Below, in pieces: positions 11,240 through 22,425 of a stretch of DNA of 64,000 nucleotides (positions are counted from its first letter, which is position 1; every line of letters starts with the position of its first letter). Location: contig OY757026.1 in the NCBI GenBank assembly GCA_963580285.1, positions 47,653,143-47,717,142 on the forward strand, written 5' to 3'. Position numbers and translations under genes: made by a program. The notes under the pieces are model-generated. The model saw only the letters and a list, made by a program, of their open reading frames with translations, ran no database searches and was not told the DNA's origin. Source of the stretch: Lucinisca nassula. Its lineage: Eukaryota; Mollusca; Bivalvia; Lucinida; Lucinidae.

Positions 11240-11712
11240 TAAATTTAGAGCTGCAAATACATCATTTTGGATTCAAATTGGTCAAGAGAGGTTCATTTTA
11301 ATGAAAGACATCAGTTGAAAGCGAAAAAAGTTTCCTCCGTAACACTAATTCGCTTGTGATTGATGAAAACCTGAGAATTTTTGTCACACGTTTATGCCGA
11401 ATTTTGCTTTGCTGAGTTAACCCATGCGAGAAAAACATGTTTCCTGCAAGTGACAGACAGAGGTGGATTATTGTTGCAAAGTGGACATATTTAACTTGTA
11501 TATTTCGTAATAAGCAGGTGAAAAACTGCATTTGCGAAAAAGATACACTGGGTAAAATGAGGTAACCCCCCAAAAATGGAGCCGAAGTTTCCCCCCTTGT
11601 CTCTAATATAGTACCAAAAAAAAAAAAAAAAAAAAAAACAAAAAAATTTTTTTTTTTTTTTCATTTTTTTTTTTCCTTTTTTTTTTCATGATTCAAGCCC
11701 CTATGGTCAGCC
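11240..11712 (-). repeat. Inverted-repeat arm 2 (partner 5,903-6,370)
   Basis: This is the reverse-oriented copy of arm 1, ending in the same homopolymer block and GATTCAAGCCCCTATGG. It differs from arm 1 by scattered substitutions and small indels. Confidence 0.8.
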
Positions 11713-12261
11713 AAACTGTTTATTCGCTATCCAGGACAAGCAATAATTACCTGTTGTTTACCCCTAAGGGATAGGTAAATAACCCTTTCACCCCCGAGAT
11801 TAGGAATTGATCATAAATAATGACTTCAAATATACATGTAATTCTATATAAGTTTACAAGTTTTATCTTTCGATTTTGAAAGATCATTGTATTTACCAAA
11901 CATTAATACAAGACGTGCAAATTGTCTTTTGTTCGCAAATTTGTTACATGAATCAAATATTATGACATTAAGGCGCCTATGCAAATTTTATAAATAATTC
12001 AAGATACATTTAAAATAGGTCCTCGATAGCAATACATTCATTTAGAAAGTCTGTATCTTCTTTGTGCGTGTGTATGTGGTATGTAAGTGCTTGGCAGTGT
12101 GGGTGTCTACATGGTTTACCGTCTACATACAGCCTATGTTCCAAATAATATTGTTTGCATGTACATAACGATAACACACCCGTGCGACACAGTGCATTTT
12201 TCACAACTCCTAAATAACAATTTTTCTGATGAAAATCCGTGAATTTTTTTCTTATAAATAC
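11713..12261. other. Unassigned non-coding sequence
   Basis: AT-rich with no recognised gene. The last 80 bp (AAATCCGTGAATTTTT) are similar to the flank of the MITE-H copy at about 2,800 in reverse. Confidence 0.4.
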
Positions 12262-12430
12262 TGCAAACATAGGTTGTGGGTGCTCGTTAGAACCGCCTCA
12301 TTGAGGCGGTTCTAACGAGTACCCACAACCTATGTCTTGGAGTAAAAATAAGAAAAATAAGGTATACCCCCTTAAACCCCAGTTTTCTCTATACAAAGTG
12401 GGGTGTAAGGGGGTGTTCATTTCACGGACT
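12262..12430 (+). mobile_element. MITE-H copy with intact hairpin
   Basis: The hairpin GTTAGAACCGCCTC / GAGGCGGTTCTAAC is perfect and flanked by inverted ATAGGTTGTGGGT / ACCCACAACCTAT. It is followed by CCCCAGTTTT...AGTGGGGT, the second small stem of the family. Confidence 0.8.
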
Positions 12431-12470
12431 TGTTCACGTGATGAATTATTCCCACCTCATATTACATGTT

Positions 12471-12653
12471 CCGGCCCCCGCCCATAGGGGCTTGAAGAAA
12501 TATACGGGCTGCATGATGCTTCCACGCAGGGCTGAAGCCGGCCCGCACACTAGTACTGGTAAACCGCTTAGAAGATCCAAGCCTGTCCAGGAACCGCGGT
12601 GCGAGGCGGACCGGCCACGTTAAACCTCAAATGAAATAAAAAACAAACAAAAT
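12471..12653 (+). mobile_element. SINE-A with central deletion
   Basis: The head and middle are present through GTGCGAGGCGGACC. The sequence then jumps straight to ACGTTAAACCTCAAAT and the A-rich tail, losing about 120 bp. CATGTTC flanks both ends as a probable target duplication. Confidence 0.85.
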
Positions 12654-13133
12654 CATGTTCTGAAGGAATCGAATAAACTTGTAATATAATTCTCTGTATT
12701 GGGTCCGAGTATAATTCGCTTACTTGCTGATGAGACGGTACATTTTGAGCCTCATCTGGATCTACACTGTTTGCATAGGTATAGGAGCTTTTTTCGTGAC
12801 GTACTTCCGGTTCTAAAAATAGAACGGGGAAAGCCCCGGCCGTCATCTGTCGTATTGCTTCAAGGCAGTGGGTCAGATAAAGTGTTAATTACAGCGTAAA
12901 ACAGTGGATTTCTTTTAAACTTTTTGCGAATTCTAATGTACGATAAAGGGAGAACACTGATGCTGCCAGGTGTGAAATTTCGCATTATGAAAACATGCCT
13001 GTATCAATACATTAACATTTTTTTCCGGCGACCAAACAATGTCGTTCTATCGAATAGCCACAATCTATGTTTTGAGCAGATATAAGAAAAATAATGTTTA
13101 CCCCTGTAAACCCCAGTTTTACTATATAAAAGT

Positions 13134-13135
<2 letters not shown>
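12654..13135. other. Unassigned, with MITE-H 3' fragment
   Basis: No gene is seen. GATCTACACTGTTTGC at about 12,760 belongs to the GTGTAGATC foldback family. CCACAATCTATGTTTTGAGC to CCCCAGTTTTACTATA (about 13,058-13,133) is the 3' half of MITE-H, ending at the CT repeat. Confidence 0.45.
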
Positions 13136-13204
<69 letters not shown>

Positions 13205-13218
13205 CTCTCTCTCTCTCT
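13136..13218. repeat. (CT)n microsatellite
   Basis: About 83 bp of CT with one CGCT interruption, sitting where a MITE-H copy ends. Confidence 0.95.
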
Positions 13219-13619
13219 TAGCGTACCAACAATTATCGAGCGTAGGTGAATATAAATTACAGTTTGTCGTTAAATAACTCATGTCAGCCAACATGTTACG
13301 TGTCAACAACGTCGTGCCTACATCAAACCAACATCAATGCATTGAATTTGACTTTGCAACGTTGATGAAACGTCAGAACATTGCGTTGGTGATAATACGG
13401 TGTTGCTTAATAAAATGCCATTTGCCAAGTGCTTGGTGGGACTCATCAAGATTCAGTGGGATTGGAACATTAAATTCAATACAAACGTAGAACACCCTTT
13501 CAGTGCATGAGAATGAAACACTCCTTCGCATGTGCAAGATTTTGCAGTAAAATCTGGTAGATTTGCAGTCAGCCCTTACGTATACATTAACCCATTCGGT
13601 ACCGTCGGAAACCCCAAAA

Positions 13620-13800
13620 GGAGTAAGTGGAAAAGAGTGCAGGCCCAGATCAGACGCCGCAAAACGTGGCATCTGATCTGGGCATACACTGTTTGCAAAA
13701 AATTCAGCCATTTTCCAAATAAATTTTGAAGAAAACACAACCTGACACCCCTAACTTTTTAAAATGGACTCCTGCTATATTTAAGGAGGAAGATTCCATT
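13620..13800. repeat. GATCAGACGC foldback repeat
   Basis: CCAGATCAGACGCCGC pairs with GCATCTGATCTGGGC. The rest (TTTTGAAGAAAACACAACC, GGAAGATTCCATTTGG) matches the degenerate 185-bp repeat of the linkers at 39.5-40.3 kb. The minus-strand frame here is the familiar translation of this repeat, not a gene. Confidence 0.65.
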
Positions 13801-13869
13801 TGGTACAAAAAGGGTTAGTGGCGTATTACCTTAGCTCTACAATATCTTCTTGGATACAGGGATCCGTCA

Positions 13870-14262
13870 AACCTCTCTCATCTCAACGGTCACGTAACAT
13901 TGAAGCGAGTTGGAGTGGGTGTCGACAACGTTGACTCGACGCCCGTCTGTCAGTCCACTCATTAGTTTTTTCGACTGTCAGTATGCTTATTTGTCCGTGT
14001 AACTGTCCGTCCGTTCGTCTAATAGTCAGTCATTCAGCCAGTCGGTCTGTCTGTCGTCTGTCTGTCTACTGTCAGTTTGTCAGTCACCTCTCTCTCTCTC
14101 TATCATCTCAACGATCCCTTGACGTTGAATTGGGTTGGAGTTGGTGTCGACGACATGACGTCGAGTCAGCGTTGACTCGACGCCCGTCTGTCAGTCATCT
14201 CATTAGTATTTTTCGACTGTCAGTATGTTTATTTGTTTGTCTAACTGTCCGTCCGTTCGTCT
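13870..14262. repeat. Direct duplication of about 150 bp
   Basis: CATCTCAACG...GTTGACTCGACGCCCGTCTG...TCGACTGTCAGTATG...TCCGTCCGTTCGTCT occurs at about 13,878-14,022 and again at about 14,104-14,262, with a CTGT-rich stretch between. Confidence 0.8.
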
Positions 14263-14385
<123 letters not shown>

Positions 14386-15154
14386 GTAAGTTCTGTCCTT
14401 ATGTGATAGCTATACTTGGATAGCGAATAAAACGAAAAGTTACTTAAAAACTTATTTTGTAAGTAAGCTTTCGTGAAGCCATTGACATGGGTCATTCACG
14501 AAGCGATTTTCGTCAATTAAAAACGGATCCAGGATAAATTAATTTCAGTAATATTTCAAGCAAAATATCATTTTTTCCTTCTCGAGGCATTATTTCGATG
14601 TTAACGGGTATATTTTCTCCCAAAAGGGTTGAATATTGTTAGCATTTTAAGTTCCGCCAATACATTTGAATAGCGATGGCCATTTCAATTGACGGCCAGT
14701 GCTTTGCGCATGCGCGAGAACGACGTCATAAACGGAATTCCTAAAACCTCCTATATGAACCGGTCTACATGGTTGGAAGGTTTACGCCATAAACTTCTGC
14801 GATCAGCTTTTGTACTATTTGGTCATTTTGAACCTATCACTATCTATCCACATTTTTCGGCGCAGGCTTATCGTAGGTATATTATGAGTTCTGGTACTCA
14901 TAATACGTTTAGTGAAAGGCGCTTCAATATGCATGTATGTATTATAAGGCGCTTCTAATGAGTGTCCACATCATGTAAACAAGTCCGTGCCATAAACACC
15001 TTAGCTAAACCTCTCTTTATATAGAGAAAATTGGTGATGGGTAAACGTCTGCTCCAAAACATAGGTTTTGGGTACTCGTTAGAACCACCTGAGTAAGTCT
15101 GGAATGGGCCTTCACTGTTTGTTCACTCTAAGTAAAGGCATATCCTTCCCAACG
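14386..15154. other. Unassigned, with a MITE-H scrap
   Basis: No gene is supported. CTGCTCCAAAACATAGG to GTTAGAACCACCTGAG (15,050-15,096) is a half MITE-H. Confidence 0.4.
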
Positions 15155-15433
15155 CTACGAAAACGCGCCTATACAAATACATTGTAAACTTAAACGTCCC
15201 AAAAAACTTAACATTTAAGATAAAAAAATGTGATATTTTTCTTAGTTGTTCTCAAAAAATAGATTGTGGGTACTCGTTAGAACAGCCTCATTGTGTTGGT
15301 TCTAACGAGCACCCACATTTTATATTTTAGAGCAGAAATAAGAAAAATAAAGTTTTTCCCTGTAAACCCCAGTTTTTCTATATGAATGTGGTGTTCAAGG
15401 AGGTCAAACTTATATCGGCATGTTTGCGTGATG
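15155..15433 (+). mobile_element. MITE-H, near full length
   Basis: The left end TACGAAAACGCGCCTATAC and the right end TATCGGCATGTTTGCGTGATG are recognisable terminal inverted repeats. The central hairpin is mutated (AACAGCCTC / TGTTGGTTC), and the CCCCAGTTTTTC stem follows. Confidence 0.75.
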
Positions 15434-15623
15434 AATTTTATGGGGATATTCAAATACACTAGAACATAAGACAAGTAAAATAAAGGTTTTGAGTAATAGT
15501 GTCTGATCAAGCATCTGACAACCTAGATGATCGCCTCTCCCAAACGAATGTACATAACAGGTAGAAAAAAAAGTCACAGGAAAAAAAAGTCAAAGAAATA
15601 AAGTCGCAGTTCTGTATAGGAAA

Positions 15624-16908
15624 ACAAGAGGGCCATGATGGCCCTGGATCGCTCACCTGATCCACACTGCTGAAATGGTAGGTAATACAGTAAGGTGCCT
15701 TGTCAGAAGGAAAATACATCCCAAATATGAAAGATTTATCTTAAATGGTGGTTCAAAAGTTATGATAAAGTAGATCGAAGGTCAAGGTCACACGTCAAAC
15801 TTTTATATGGATGTGAAGCCATCATCACAAGGAATATACATGTCAAATATGAAGGCTCTATCTCATATGGTTCCAAAGTTACGATAAAGTAGGTCACATA
15901 TCAAGGTCAAGGTCACAGATCCAGATCAATATTTTTGCATAATGGGGAAGACCTTGTCACAAGGAACATACATGCCAAATGTGAAGGCTCTACCTTAAAT
16001 GGTTCAAAAGTTACGACAAAATCGATCAAAGGTCAAGGTCACAGTTCAGAATGGTTTTTCTATGATTTGATGATCATTCTGAGCAAGTTTGAGGATGATT
16101 GGACCAAACCCTGTGGCCTCTAGAGTGTTAACAAGGTTTTTCTATGGTTTGATCTACTGACCTACTTTTTGACCCGACAACACCCATATTCCAACTTGAC
16201 TGAAATATTGTCGAGATGATCATTCCGGACAAGTTTGATGATGATCGGACCAAAACTGTGGCCTCTAGTGTGTTCACAAGGTTTTTCTGTGATTTGATCT
16301 ACTGACCTACTTTTTGACCCGACATGACCCATATTCGAAACTGACCGAGATATTGTCAAGATAATCATTCAGAGCAAGTTTGATGATTATCAGTCCAAAA
16401 CTGTGGCCTCTAGTTTATTCACAAGGTTTTTCTATGATTTGACCTACTGATCTACCTTGTGACCCGACATGACCCATATTCGAACTTGACCAGATACTGT
16501 CAAGACTATCAGACGAGAGTGTTCATAATGTTTTTCTATTGTTGGACCTACTGACCTACTTTTTGATCCGACATGACCCATATTCGAACTTGACCGAGAT
16601 ATAGTCATGTTGATCATTCTGAGCAAGTTTGAGGACGATCGGACCAAAACTTTGGCCTTTAGAGTGTTCACAAGGTTTTTCTTTGATTTGACCTACTGAC
16701 CTACGTTTTGACCTGCCATGATCCATATTCGAACTTGACCGAGATATTGTCATGATGATCATCCTCACCGAGTTTGATGATGATTGGCCCAAAACTGTAA
16801 CCTCTAGTGTGTTCACAAGAAAAGTTTACGCCCGGACGCATGACGGACGACGGACAAAAAGTGATCCCAAAAGCTCACCTCGTCGCTACGTGACAGATGA
16901 GCTAAAAA
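15624..16908 (+). mobile_element. Bivalve-type GGCCATGATGGCC element with internal repeats
   Basis: It opens with ACAAGAGGGCCATGATGGCC and GATCGCTCACCTG and closes with AAGCTCACCTCGTC...GATGAGCTAAAAA. The first half has AAGGTCAAGGTCACA modules. The second half (about 16,130-16,830) has five repeats of about 140 bp, each with TTTTTCTATGATTTGA, TGACCTACTTTTTGACC and GACCAAAACTGTGGCCTCTA. From memory, elements of this type are widespread in bivalves and code for nothing. AAAAAGTCAC repeats flank both sides. Confidence 0.75.
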
Positions 16909-17390
16909 GTCACGGAAGAAAAGTCACAGAATTGGTTTTAATCATGTTCAGTATTTTTTCTTATTTCTAGTCTATAAGTATCCACAATCTATGTTTTGAA
17001 CAAAATCTAACGAATGTAGGAAAGAACGTCTTTGGAAAAAACAAAAAAAAAAAAAACAAAAAAAAAAAAAAAAAACACGAAAAACATCACAAAATTGGTT
17101 TCAATCATGTTCAATAATTTTCTTCTTCTTCTTTTTTTCTAGCCAAAGCGTAGATTATTGTTGCTCTTTATAACCACCCTTCTAACAAGTATCCATACCC
17201 TATGTAATAATTAAAAAATGTATACCGCCGCAAATCACTATTTTCTCCGAATCTAACCACCCGGACAAATCCCACTCCCCTCCCCTTTTTGTAAAGGCGG
17301 GCAAAATTCACCCTTCATTTGTTTTGGTGGACAAAATTCCCCTGGACATACCCCCTGCCATAGTTCCTTCATAGTTGTATGACGAGTATT

Positions 17391-17542
17391 TAATCCGCCG
17401 TTTTGAGGTTTAACGTCCCCGTCAACGTCCCCGTCAGTTTGGAGACATTGTTTCAATTTTGTGGGATTTTTACCCAACATTGAGATGAAATGACTTCTCA
17501 AGCCCTGCCGCCCAGTGAAACCAATATGGTTTATATACATAT
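17391..17542 (-). mobile_element. SINE-A 3' half, minus strand
   Basis: TTTTGAGGTTTAACGTCCCC, with CGTCCCCGTCA duplicated, through GAGATGAAATGACTTCTCA to ACCAATATGGTTTATATAC. Confidence 0.8.
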
Positions 17543-18120
17543 TGTTTCAGTCGAAACATAGATTGTGGGTATTCGTTAGAACTTTCCAAAATCTATGAAA
17601 CGAAAATAAGATACACCCATGTAAATCTTACTTTCTCTGTATAAAGGGTGGCTAACAGAAGTGTTCCTTATACGGACTTGTTAGTAAACCGATGATGATG
17701 GACACTGATTAGAACCGCCTCGACGCGAGGCAATATCCATGTATGTATTTGGAAATAAGAATGTATGTAGCAGGGAATCAGGAAAGAAAATCTTAAACTA
17801 ACTCCATTTTATCTCCAGAACTAGCATCGTTCAGCTGAAATTTGAGTATTGTTTTCAGTCTAAACATAGATTGGGGCTACACAGTAGAAACGCCTCAATT
17901 AGTAATCAAAATTCTATGTTCTAAGCAAGGAATATAGGAGATTGAGGTATGCCCCTGTAAAGTCCATATTTTTTCGGTATAAAGTGGTGTTAACAGGGGT
18001 GGTGGCCCTCATAAGGACCTGTTAGCTGATTTACTGCTAAAAACCGTTGAGGATGGACAGACATTAGAACCGCCTCGGAGCGGCGCAGTATATGTTTGTC
18101 TGCCCAGGATCATGGTGTAT
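17543..18120 (+). mobile_element. Two degenerate MITE-H copies
   Basis: AAACATAGATTGTGGGTATTCG (17,563) and AAACATAGATTGGGGC (17,863) each start a MITE-H body containing the TAAAGTGGTGTTAACAG-type second stem. TTAGAACCGCCTC motifs at about 17,710 and 18,065 are remnants of hairpins. Confidence 0.55.
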
Positions 18121-18189
18121 ATGAAATATGACCTGCTGTAAAAATGATAACAATCGTATGGTATAAATAATAAAAAACAACAACAAAAA

Positions 18190-18420
18190 GCAACTGGCAA
18201 TAGCCAAAATACGTTAAAATGGCTAGTGCCAGTCGACTGGCAATAGCCAAAATACGTTGAAATGGCTAGTGCCAGTCGACTGTCAATAGCCAAAATACGT
18301 TGAAATGGCTAGTGCCAGTCGACTGTCAATAGCCATTTTAACGTGTTTTTGGCTATTGCCAGTCGACTGTCAATAGCCATTTTAACGTGTTTTGGCTACT
18401 GCCAGTCGACTGGCAATAGA
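18190..18420. repeat. 43-bp GTCGAC tandem repeat, second array
   Basis: Same family as 3,195-3,470. Three or more units run one way, then two units run the opposite way, so GTCGACTG...AATAGCC is symmetrical around about 18,320. Confidence 0.85.
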
Positions 18421-18654
18421 CCTTTCCAAAATTAAAATGTATTTGTATATGCGTATTTTCGTTATACCTTGCCTATTTTCTGACGCCCTGTCTCTTGGGA
18501 GACGGTTGCTTGAGGACCCGGACACTGACCCATCGGCTTTTCTTTTCAGTTTCTGTCGGGAGCAACCCCACTTAGTACTAATAAACCGTTTATAGGGTCT
18601 AAAGCTATTCAAACTACCCGGCCCGACGTTACCTGAGCTGGTGTAAAAGCACAA

Positions 18655-18937
18655 CCATTACGAAAACACGCCTATACAAATACATAGTAAATTTTACCGC
18701 CAAAAACCAGAATTTTGTAATAATTTTTATTATTTTTGCTGAAAATGTAGATTTTGGGTACACGTTAGGCGGTTCTAACGAGTACCCACAATTTATATTT
18801 TAGAGCAGAAATAAGAAAAGTATTGTTAACGTAGATTATGAGAACCCGTTGGAAAATATCCCCTGTAAACCGTAGTTTTACAATATATAAGTGGGATTCA
18901 AGGGGGTCAGAATTAGTTAGGCGTGTTTTCGTGATGA
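18655..18937 (+). mobile_element. MITE-H, near full length
   Basis: Terminal inverted repeats CATTACGAAAACACGCCTAT and TAGGCGTGTTTTCGTGATG are clear. The hairpin's left arm is deleted, and the right arm GGCGGTTCTAACGAGTACCC is intact. Confidence 0.8.
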
Positions 18938-18948
18938 CAACAACACCC

Positions 18949-19218
18949 GGCCCCCGCCCATCGGGGCTTGAAAAGATAGATGGGCTGCATGATGCTTCGA
19001 CGCAGAGATGAAACCGAACCGTGTACGAGTACTGGTAAACCGCTTTGAGGATCTAAGCTGGTGCGAGTCGGACCGTCCATGCATATAAACCCTATTGGTT
19101 TCATTGGGCTTGAGATGTCATTTCATCTCAATGTCGGGTAAAAGCCCCACAAAATTGGAAGCAGCGTTTCCAAAATAACATTTACTGTGTTGACGGGGAC
19201 TTTATACCTTAAATCAAT
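18949..19218 (+). mobile_element. SINE-A, near full length
   Basis: From GGCCCCCGCCCATCGGGG to GTGTTGACGGGGACTTTATA. A few bases around GGGCGACAGGG are missing, and the tail is short. Confidence 0.85.
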
Positions 19219-19894
19219 AACCTCATTGTGCGCATAAAACAGAATGCATATCCCGTGCGAAGTTTTAACGGTACATGTACCATGAGACCACATTTATAAC
19301 CTTATTGTTTGTTACAAGTAAATTTGCCTTGGGCCCACGAAAGATTAAGCCGTTTGAATTGTTACCAGTCCACTGGTCAATGGTGGCATGATTTTATGAA
19401 AATAATGATCGTTTGATCAAACCTGCCATGAATGGTCAAATATGCCAGACGAGAGAGAAACATGGGGGTAAGTTAGCTTTATGTTTTGTGGCAAGAAACA
19501 ATATTTTTCGTTGTTATCAGTTTCCATCTTATGTTAGTATTGAGGGTTGAACGTCCCCATCAACGCAACAGTGCTTGCATTACAAAAACACGCCTAGAAA
19601 ATTTTACCAACGAAAAAAAAAAAAAAAATGAAAACTTTCAGAGAAAAAATTCTGATATTTTCGTATATCATCTCAAAACATAAGATTGTGGGAACTCGTC
19701 AGAACAGCCTCGGCGACGCATTTCTAACAGGTTCTCATCATCAATGGTTTTGAGCAGTAATAAGAATAATGGTGTATACTCCTGTAAACTCCAGTTAGTG
19801 GATCAACAGTAAAAAGACGTGTTTACGTGGATTTTTACCCGACATTGTGATCAAATGACAATCACCTTCCGTTCTCACTTCTTTTGGTTGATTG
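19219..19894. other. Unassigned, with MITE-H remnants
   Basis: No gene is seen. ATTACAAAAACACGCCTA (19,579) and AAAACATAAGATTGTGGG (about 19,674) mark a decayed MITE-H with poly-A interruptions. A scrap of SINE-A tail in reverse lies at 19,541-19,566. Confidence 0.45.
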
Positions 19895-20041
19895 GTTGTT
19901 TTGAGGTTTAAAGCACCCGTCAATACTGTATAGGTCATTTTGGAGACATTGCTTCCAATTTAGTAGGACTTTTACCCGACATTGAGATAAAATGACATCT
20001 CAAGCCCTGTCGTCCAATGAAACCAATAGGGTTTATAAGCC
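19895..20041 (-). mobile_element. SINE-A 3' half, minus strand
   Basis: Reads TTTTGAGGTTTAAAGCACCC through GAGATAAAATGACATCTCA to AACCAATAGGGTTTATAAGC. Confidence 0.85.
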
Positions 20042-20201
20042 GGTGCATGTCATTTCGTCGAAAACTACTTGGTCGAATGCAGCTTTTGGTCGAATATAAC
20101 GTGTGGTCGAAAAAAAATTATTGAAATGGGACGATTGGTAGAATTTTTTTAAGAAATGCGACACTTGGTCGAATTTATTTTTACCGTCATCTCACACGGG
20201 G

Positions 20202-20211
20202 TATTCGACTA
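20202..20211. repeat. Left target-site duplication, 10 bp
   Basis: TATTCGACTA directly abuts the first base of the TIR element. Confidence 0.9.
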
Positions 20212-20234
20212 TGGGGCGCCCTTTTACTATTTAA

Positions 20235-20396
20235 TCCGTATTTATAGATATCCATAAATCGAATTATGGATATCCATAAATCAGCTGAATAATGGATATC
20301 CATAATTCGAATTATCCATAATTCGATTTAGGGATATCCATAATTCAGATCGATTTATGGATATCCATTATTCGAATTATGGATATCCATAAATCA
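20235..20396. repeat. GGATATCCATAA palindromic array, left
   Basis: About eight copies of TGGATATCCATAAATCGAAT-type 18-20 bp units, each centred on the palindrome GGATATCC. It is subterminal in the TIR element. Confidence 0.9.
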
Positions 20397-20444
20397 CCAC
20401 CAAAGCTTTTGTTTTAATGATTTCTCCCTAAGACACGTGATTGT

Positions 20445-20579
20445 TTAATTTAAAAAATCTTCAAGGTCTTCATCATTGCTGAAAGATGATGGCCAGTCAA
20501 AGGGACCTCTCTGCCGTGCAGCCTTGTCAGCCTGTAAGGCTTCCAAAGCAAAGGACGCCATACGCAGAACGCCCGCCAT
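20445..20579 (-). CDS. Short ORF inside the TIR element (44 aa), uncertain
   Basis: ATG at 20,579 on the minus strand gives 44 codons ending at TAA (20,445-20,447). It includes MASFALEALQADKAARQRG, then an acidic end SNDEDLEDFLN. Upstream in the same frame SWFRYLTVHM continues to a TGA, so it may be the last exon or decayed C-terminus of an element protein. No domain is recognised, and it may be chance. Confidence 0.25.
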   Translation of the reverse strand: MAGVLRMASFALEALQADKAARQRGPFDWPSSFSNDEDLEDFLN

Positions 20580-20771
20580 GTGTACAGTTAAATATCGGAA
20601 CCAGCTGTAAGATCTGGAAATTCAGGCCTTCTGGAATCACCTCTATGAGGACTGCGCACCTAAGGACACTGGAAGTAGGACGTCAGATTATAATGATCCA
20701 AACAGGCAATCCGTGCATGCTTTCTGGAGAAAAAATGCACATGGTCGTTATATATAGTATAAACATATATC

Positions 20772-21218
20772 AATCGGCCCCGCCCATCGGGGCTTGGAGA
20801 AATAGACGGGCTGTATGATGCTTCCACGCAGAGCTGAAACCGACCGCACATGGGTACTGGTAAACCGCTTAGTGGATCTAAGCCTGCCCAGGCAATGCAG
20901 TGCGAGTCGGACAGTCCATGCTTATAAATCCTATTGGTTTCATTTGGCAGCAGGGCTTGAGATGTCATTTCATCTCAATGGCGGGTAAAAGTCCCACAAA
21001 ATTGGAGGCAACGTCTCCAAAATGACCTTTACAGTGTTTACGGGGACGTAAAATTTCAAATCAAACAAACAAAGGTTTCATTGGGCGACAGGGCTTGAGA
21101 TGTCATTTCATCTCAATGTCGGGCAAAAGTCCCACAAAATTGGAAGCAACGTCTCCAGAATGACCTATACAGTGCTGACGGGGACGTCAAACCTCAAATC
21201 AAACAAACAAACAAACAA
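20772..21218 (+). mobile_element. SINE-A dimer inserted as one unit
   Basis: A full SINE-A (head GGCCCCGCCCATCGGGGC to tail CAAACAAACAAAGG) is followed directly by a second 3' half (GTTTCATTGGGCGACAGG to AACCTCAAATC and an AAAC tail). A single 9-bp duplication, ACATATATC, at 20,763-20,771 and 21,219-21,227 bounds the pair. Both halves therefore probably arrived in one event. Confidence 0.8.
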
Positions 21219-21282
21219 ACATATATCCATATGATACTCTGCTTGAGGTGTATGGAGTACCAGGCAGATACAGATATATCTT

Positions 21283-21845
21283 CTGGCCCCCGCCCATTGG
21301 GGCTTGGAGAAATAGATTTGGCTGCATGAGCTGAGAGTACTGGTAAACCGTTTAAAAGGCCTAAAGCTGCCCTAACAAAATCGTGCGAGTCAGTGGGCGA
21401 CAGGGATTGAGATGTTTGTTTGTGTGTTTGTATTTGAGTTTAACGGCCCAGTTAACACTAATTTAGGTCATTTTTGAGCCGGCCAGTTTACCTATCCACA
21501 CTTTTCCTGGGTAGGCATATTCGTATGCAGTTAACCAGTACAGTGCACATTCTCTCGCCAGAAACTGACAACTGCCCTTCTTGAGTAAGCGGAAGGGAGA
21601 GAATGACCGTAGAAAAGATTTCGTGATCATTCTCCACGAAAGAATGTTGCCGACCCTGGCAGGTATCGAACCCGCGACCTCCTGATCACCAGTCAGACGC
21701 GGATCCGACTGAGCTACCGCGGCCGGCGGGATTGAGATGTCATTTCAACTCAATGAAGGCTTAATGCCCAACATAATTGGAAGCAACGTCTCCAAAATGA
21801 CCTAAATAGTATTGAAGGGGACGTTTAACCTCAAATCAAACAAAA
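21283..21845 (+). mobile_element. SINE-A interrupted by SINE-B
   Basis: The head (GGCCCCCGCCCATTGGGGC) to GGGCGACAGGG lies before 21,415. The 3' part resumes at 21,728 with GGGATTGAGATGTCATTTCA and ends GGGGACGTTTAACCTCAAAT. SINE-B fills the gap. Confidence 0.88.
21416..21727 (-). mobile_element. SINE-B, full length, tRNA-headed
   Basis: On the minus strand it begins GCCGGCCGCGGTAGCTCAGT (A box TAGCTCAGTCGG) and has GCGGGTTCGATACC (B box), with a clover-leaf-like anticodon arm TCTGA-CTGGTGA-TCAGG. The body contains CTTTTCTACGGTCATTCTC and TCAAGAAGGGCAGTT, and the tail GGGCCGTTAAACTCAAATAC precedes CAAA repeats. A 13-bp duplication, GGGATTGAGATGT, flanks it (21,403-21,415 and 21,728-21,740). 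This is a retrotransposed SINE, not a tRNA gene. Confidence 0.9.
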
Positions 21846-21967
21846 CATCTCTCTCCCACACCATAGGCCACCACTAAGCCTACCCTGCATTACCTCCCCC
21901 TCCATCCCGGCTTTTATTACGCACCTAAATCGGAGCATTCATTTTTCATTAGGTTTATTTGCAGAGG

Positions 21968-22425
21968 AGAATTATGGATATCCATAATTCGATTTATGGA
22001 TATCCATTATTCGATTTATGGATATCCATAAATCAGCAGAATAATGGATAGCCATAGTTCGAATTAAGGATATCCATCATTCGATTTATGGATATCCATA
22101 TTTCGATCTAAATTAATGATATCCATAAATCGATTTATGGAAATCCATAATTTGATTTATGGATATCCATAAATCAGCCGAATAATGGATATCCATAATT
22201 CGATTTATGGATATCCATAAATCGAATAATGGATATCCATTATTCGATTTATGGATGTCATTTATTCAGTTCGATTTATGGATATCCATAAATCGAATTA
22301 TGGATATCCATAAATTATTATGGATATCCATAAATAATAATGGATATCCATATTTCGGATTATGGATATCCATAATTCGAATTACGGAAATCCATAAAAA
22401 ATTATGGATATCTATAAATACGGAT
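21968..22425. repeat. GGATATCCATAA palindromic array, right
   Basis: About 20 or more degenerate units of TGGATATCCATAATTCGAT lie just inside the right TIR. Plus-strand frames of repeated 'MDIHKS' type are artefacts of the 18-20 bp unit. Confidence 0.92.

Noticed and set aside
15507..16816. Minus-strand frames with repeated SRSSSNMGHVGSKSRSV
   Set aside because: Translation of the 140-bp internal repeats of the bivalve-type element.
21655..21727. tRNA genes at 21,655-21,727, 23,374-23,445, 25,105-25,170 and 10,752-10,812
   Set aside because: They have A and B boxes, but all are heads of SINEs with tails and target duplications, or lack a complete anticodon arm.
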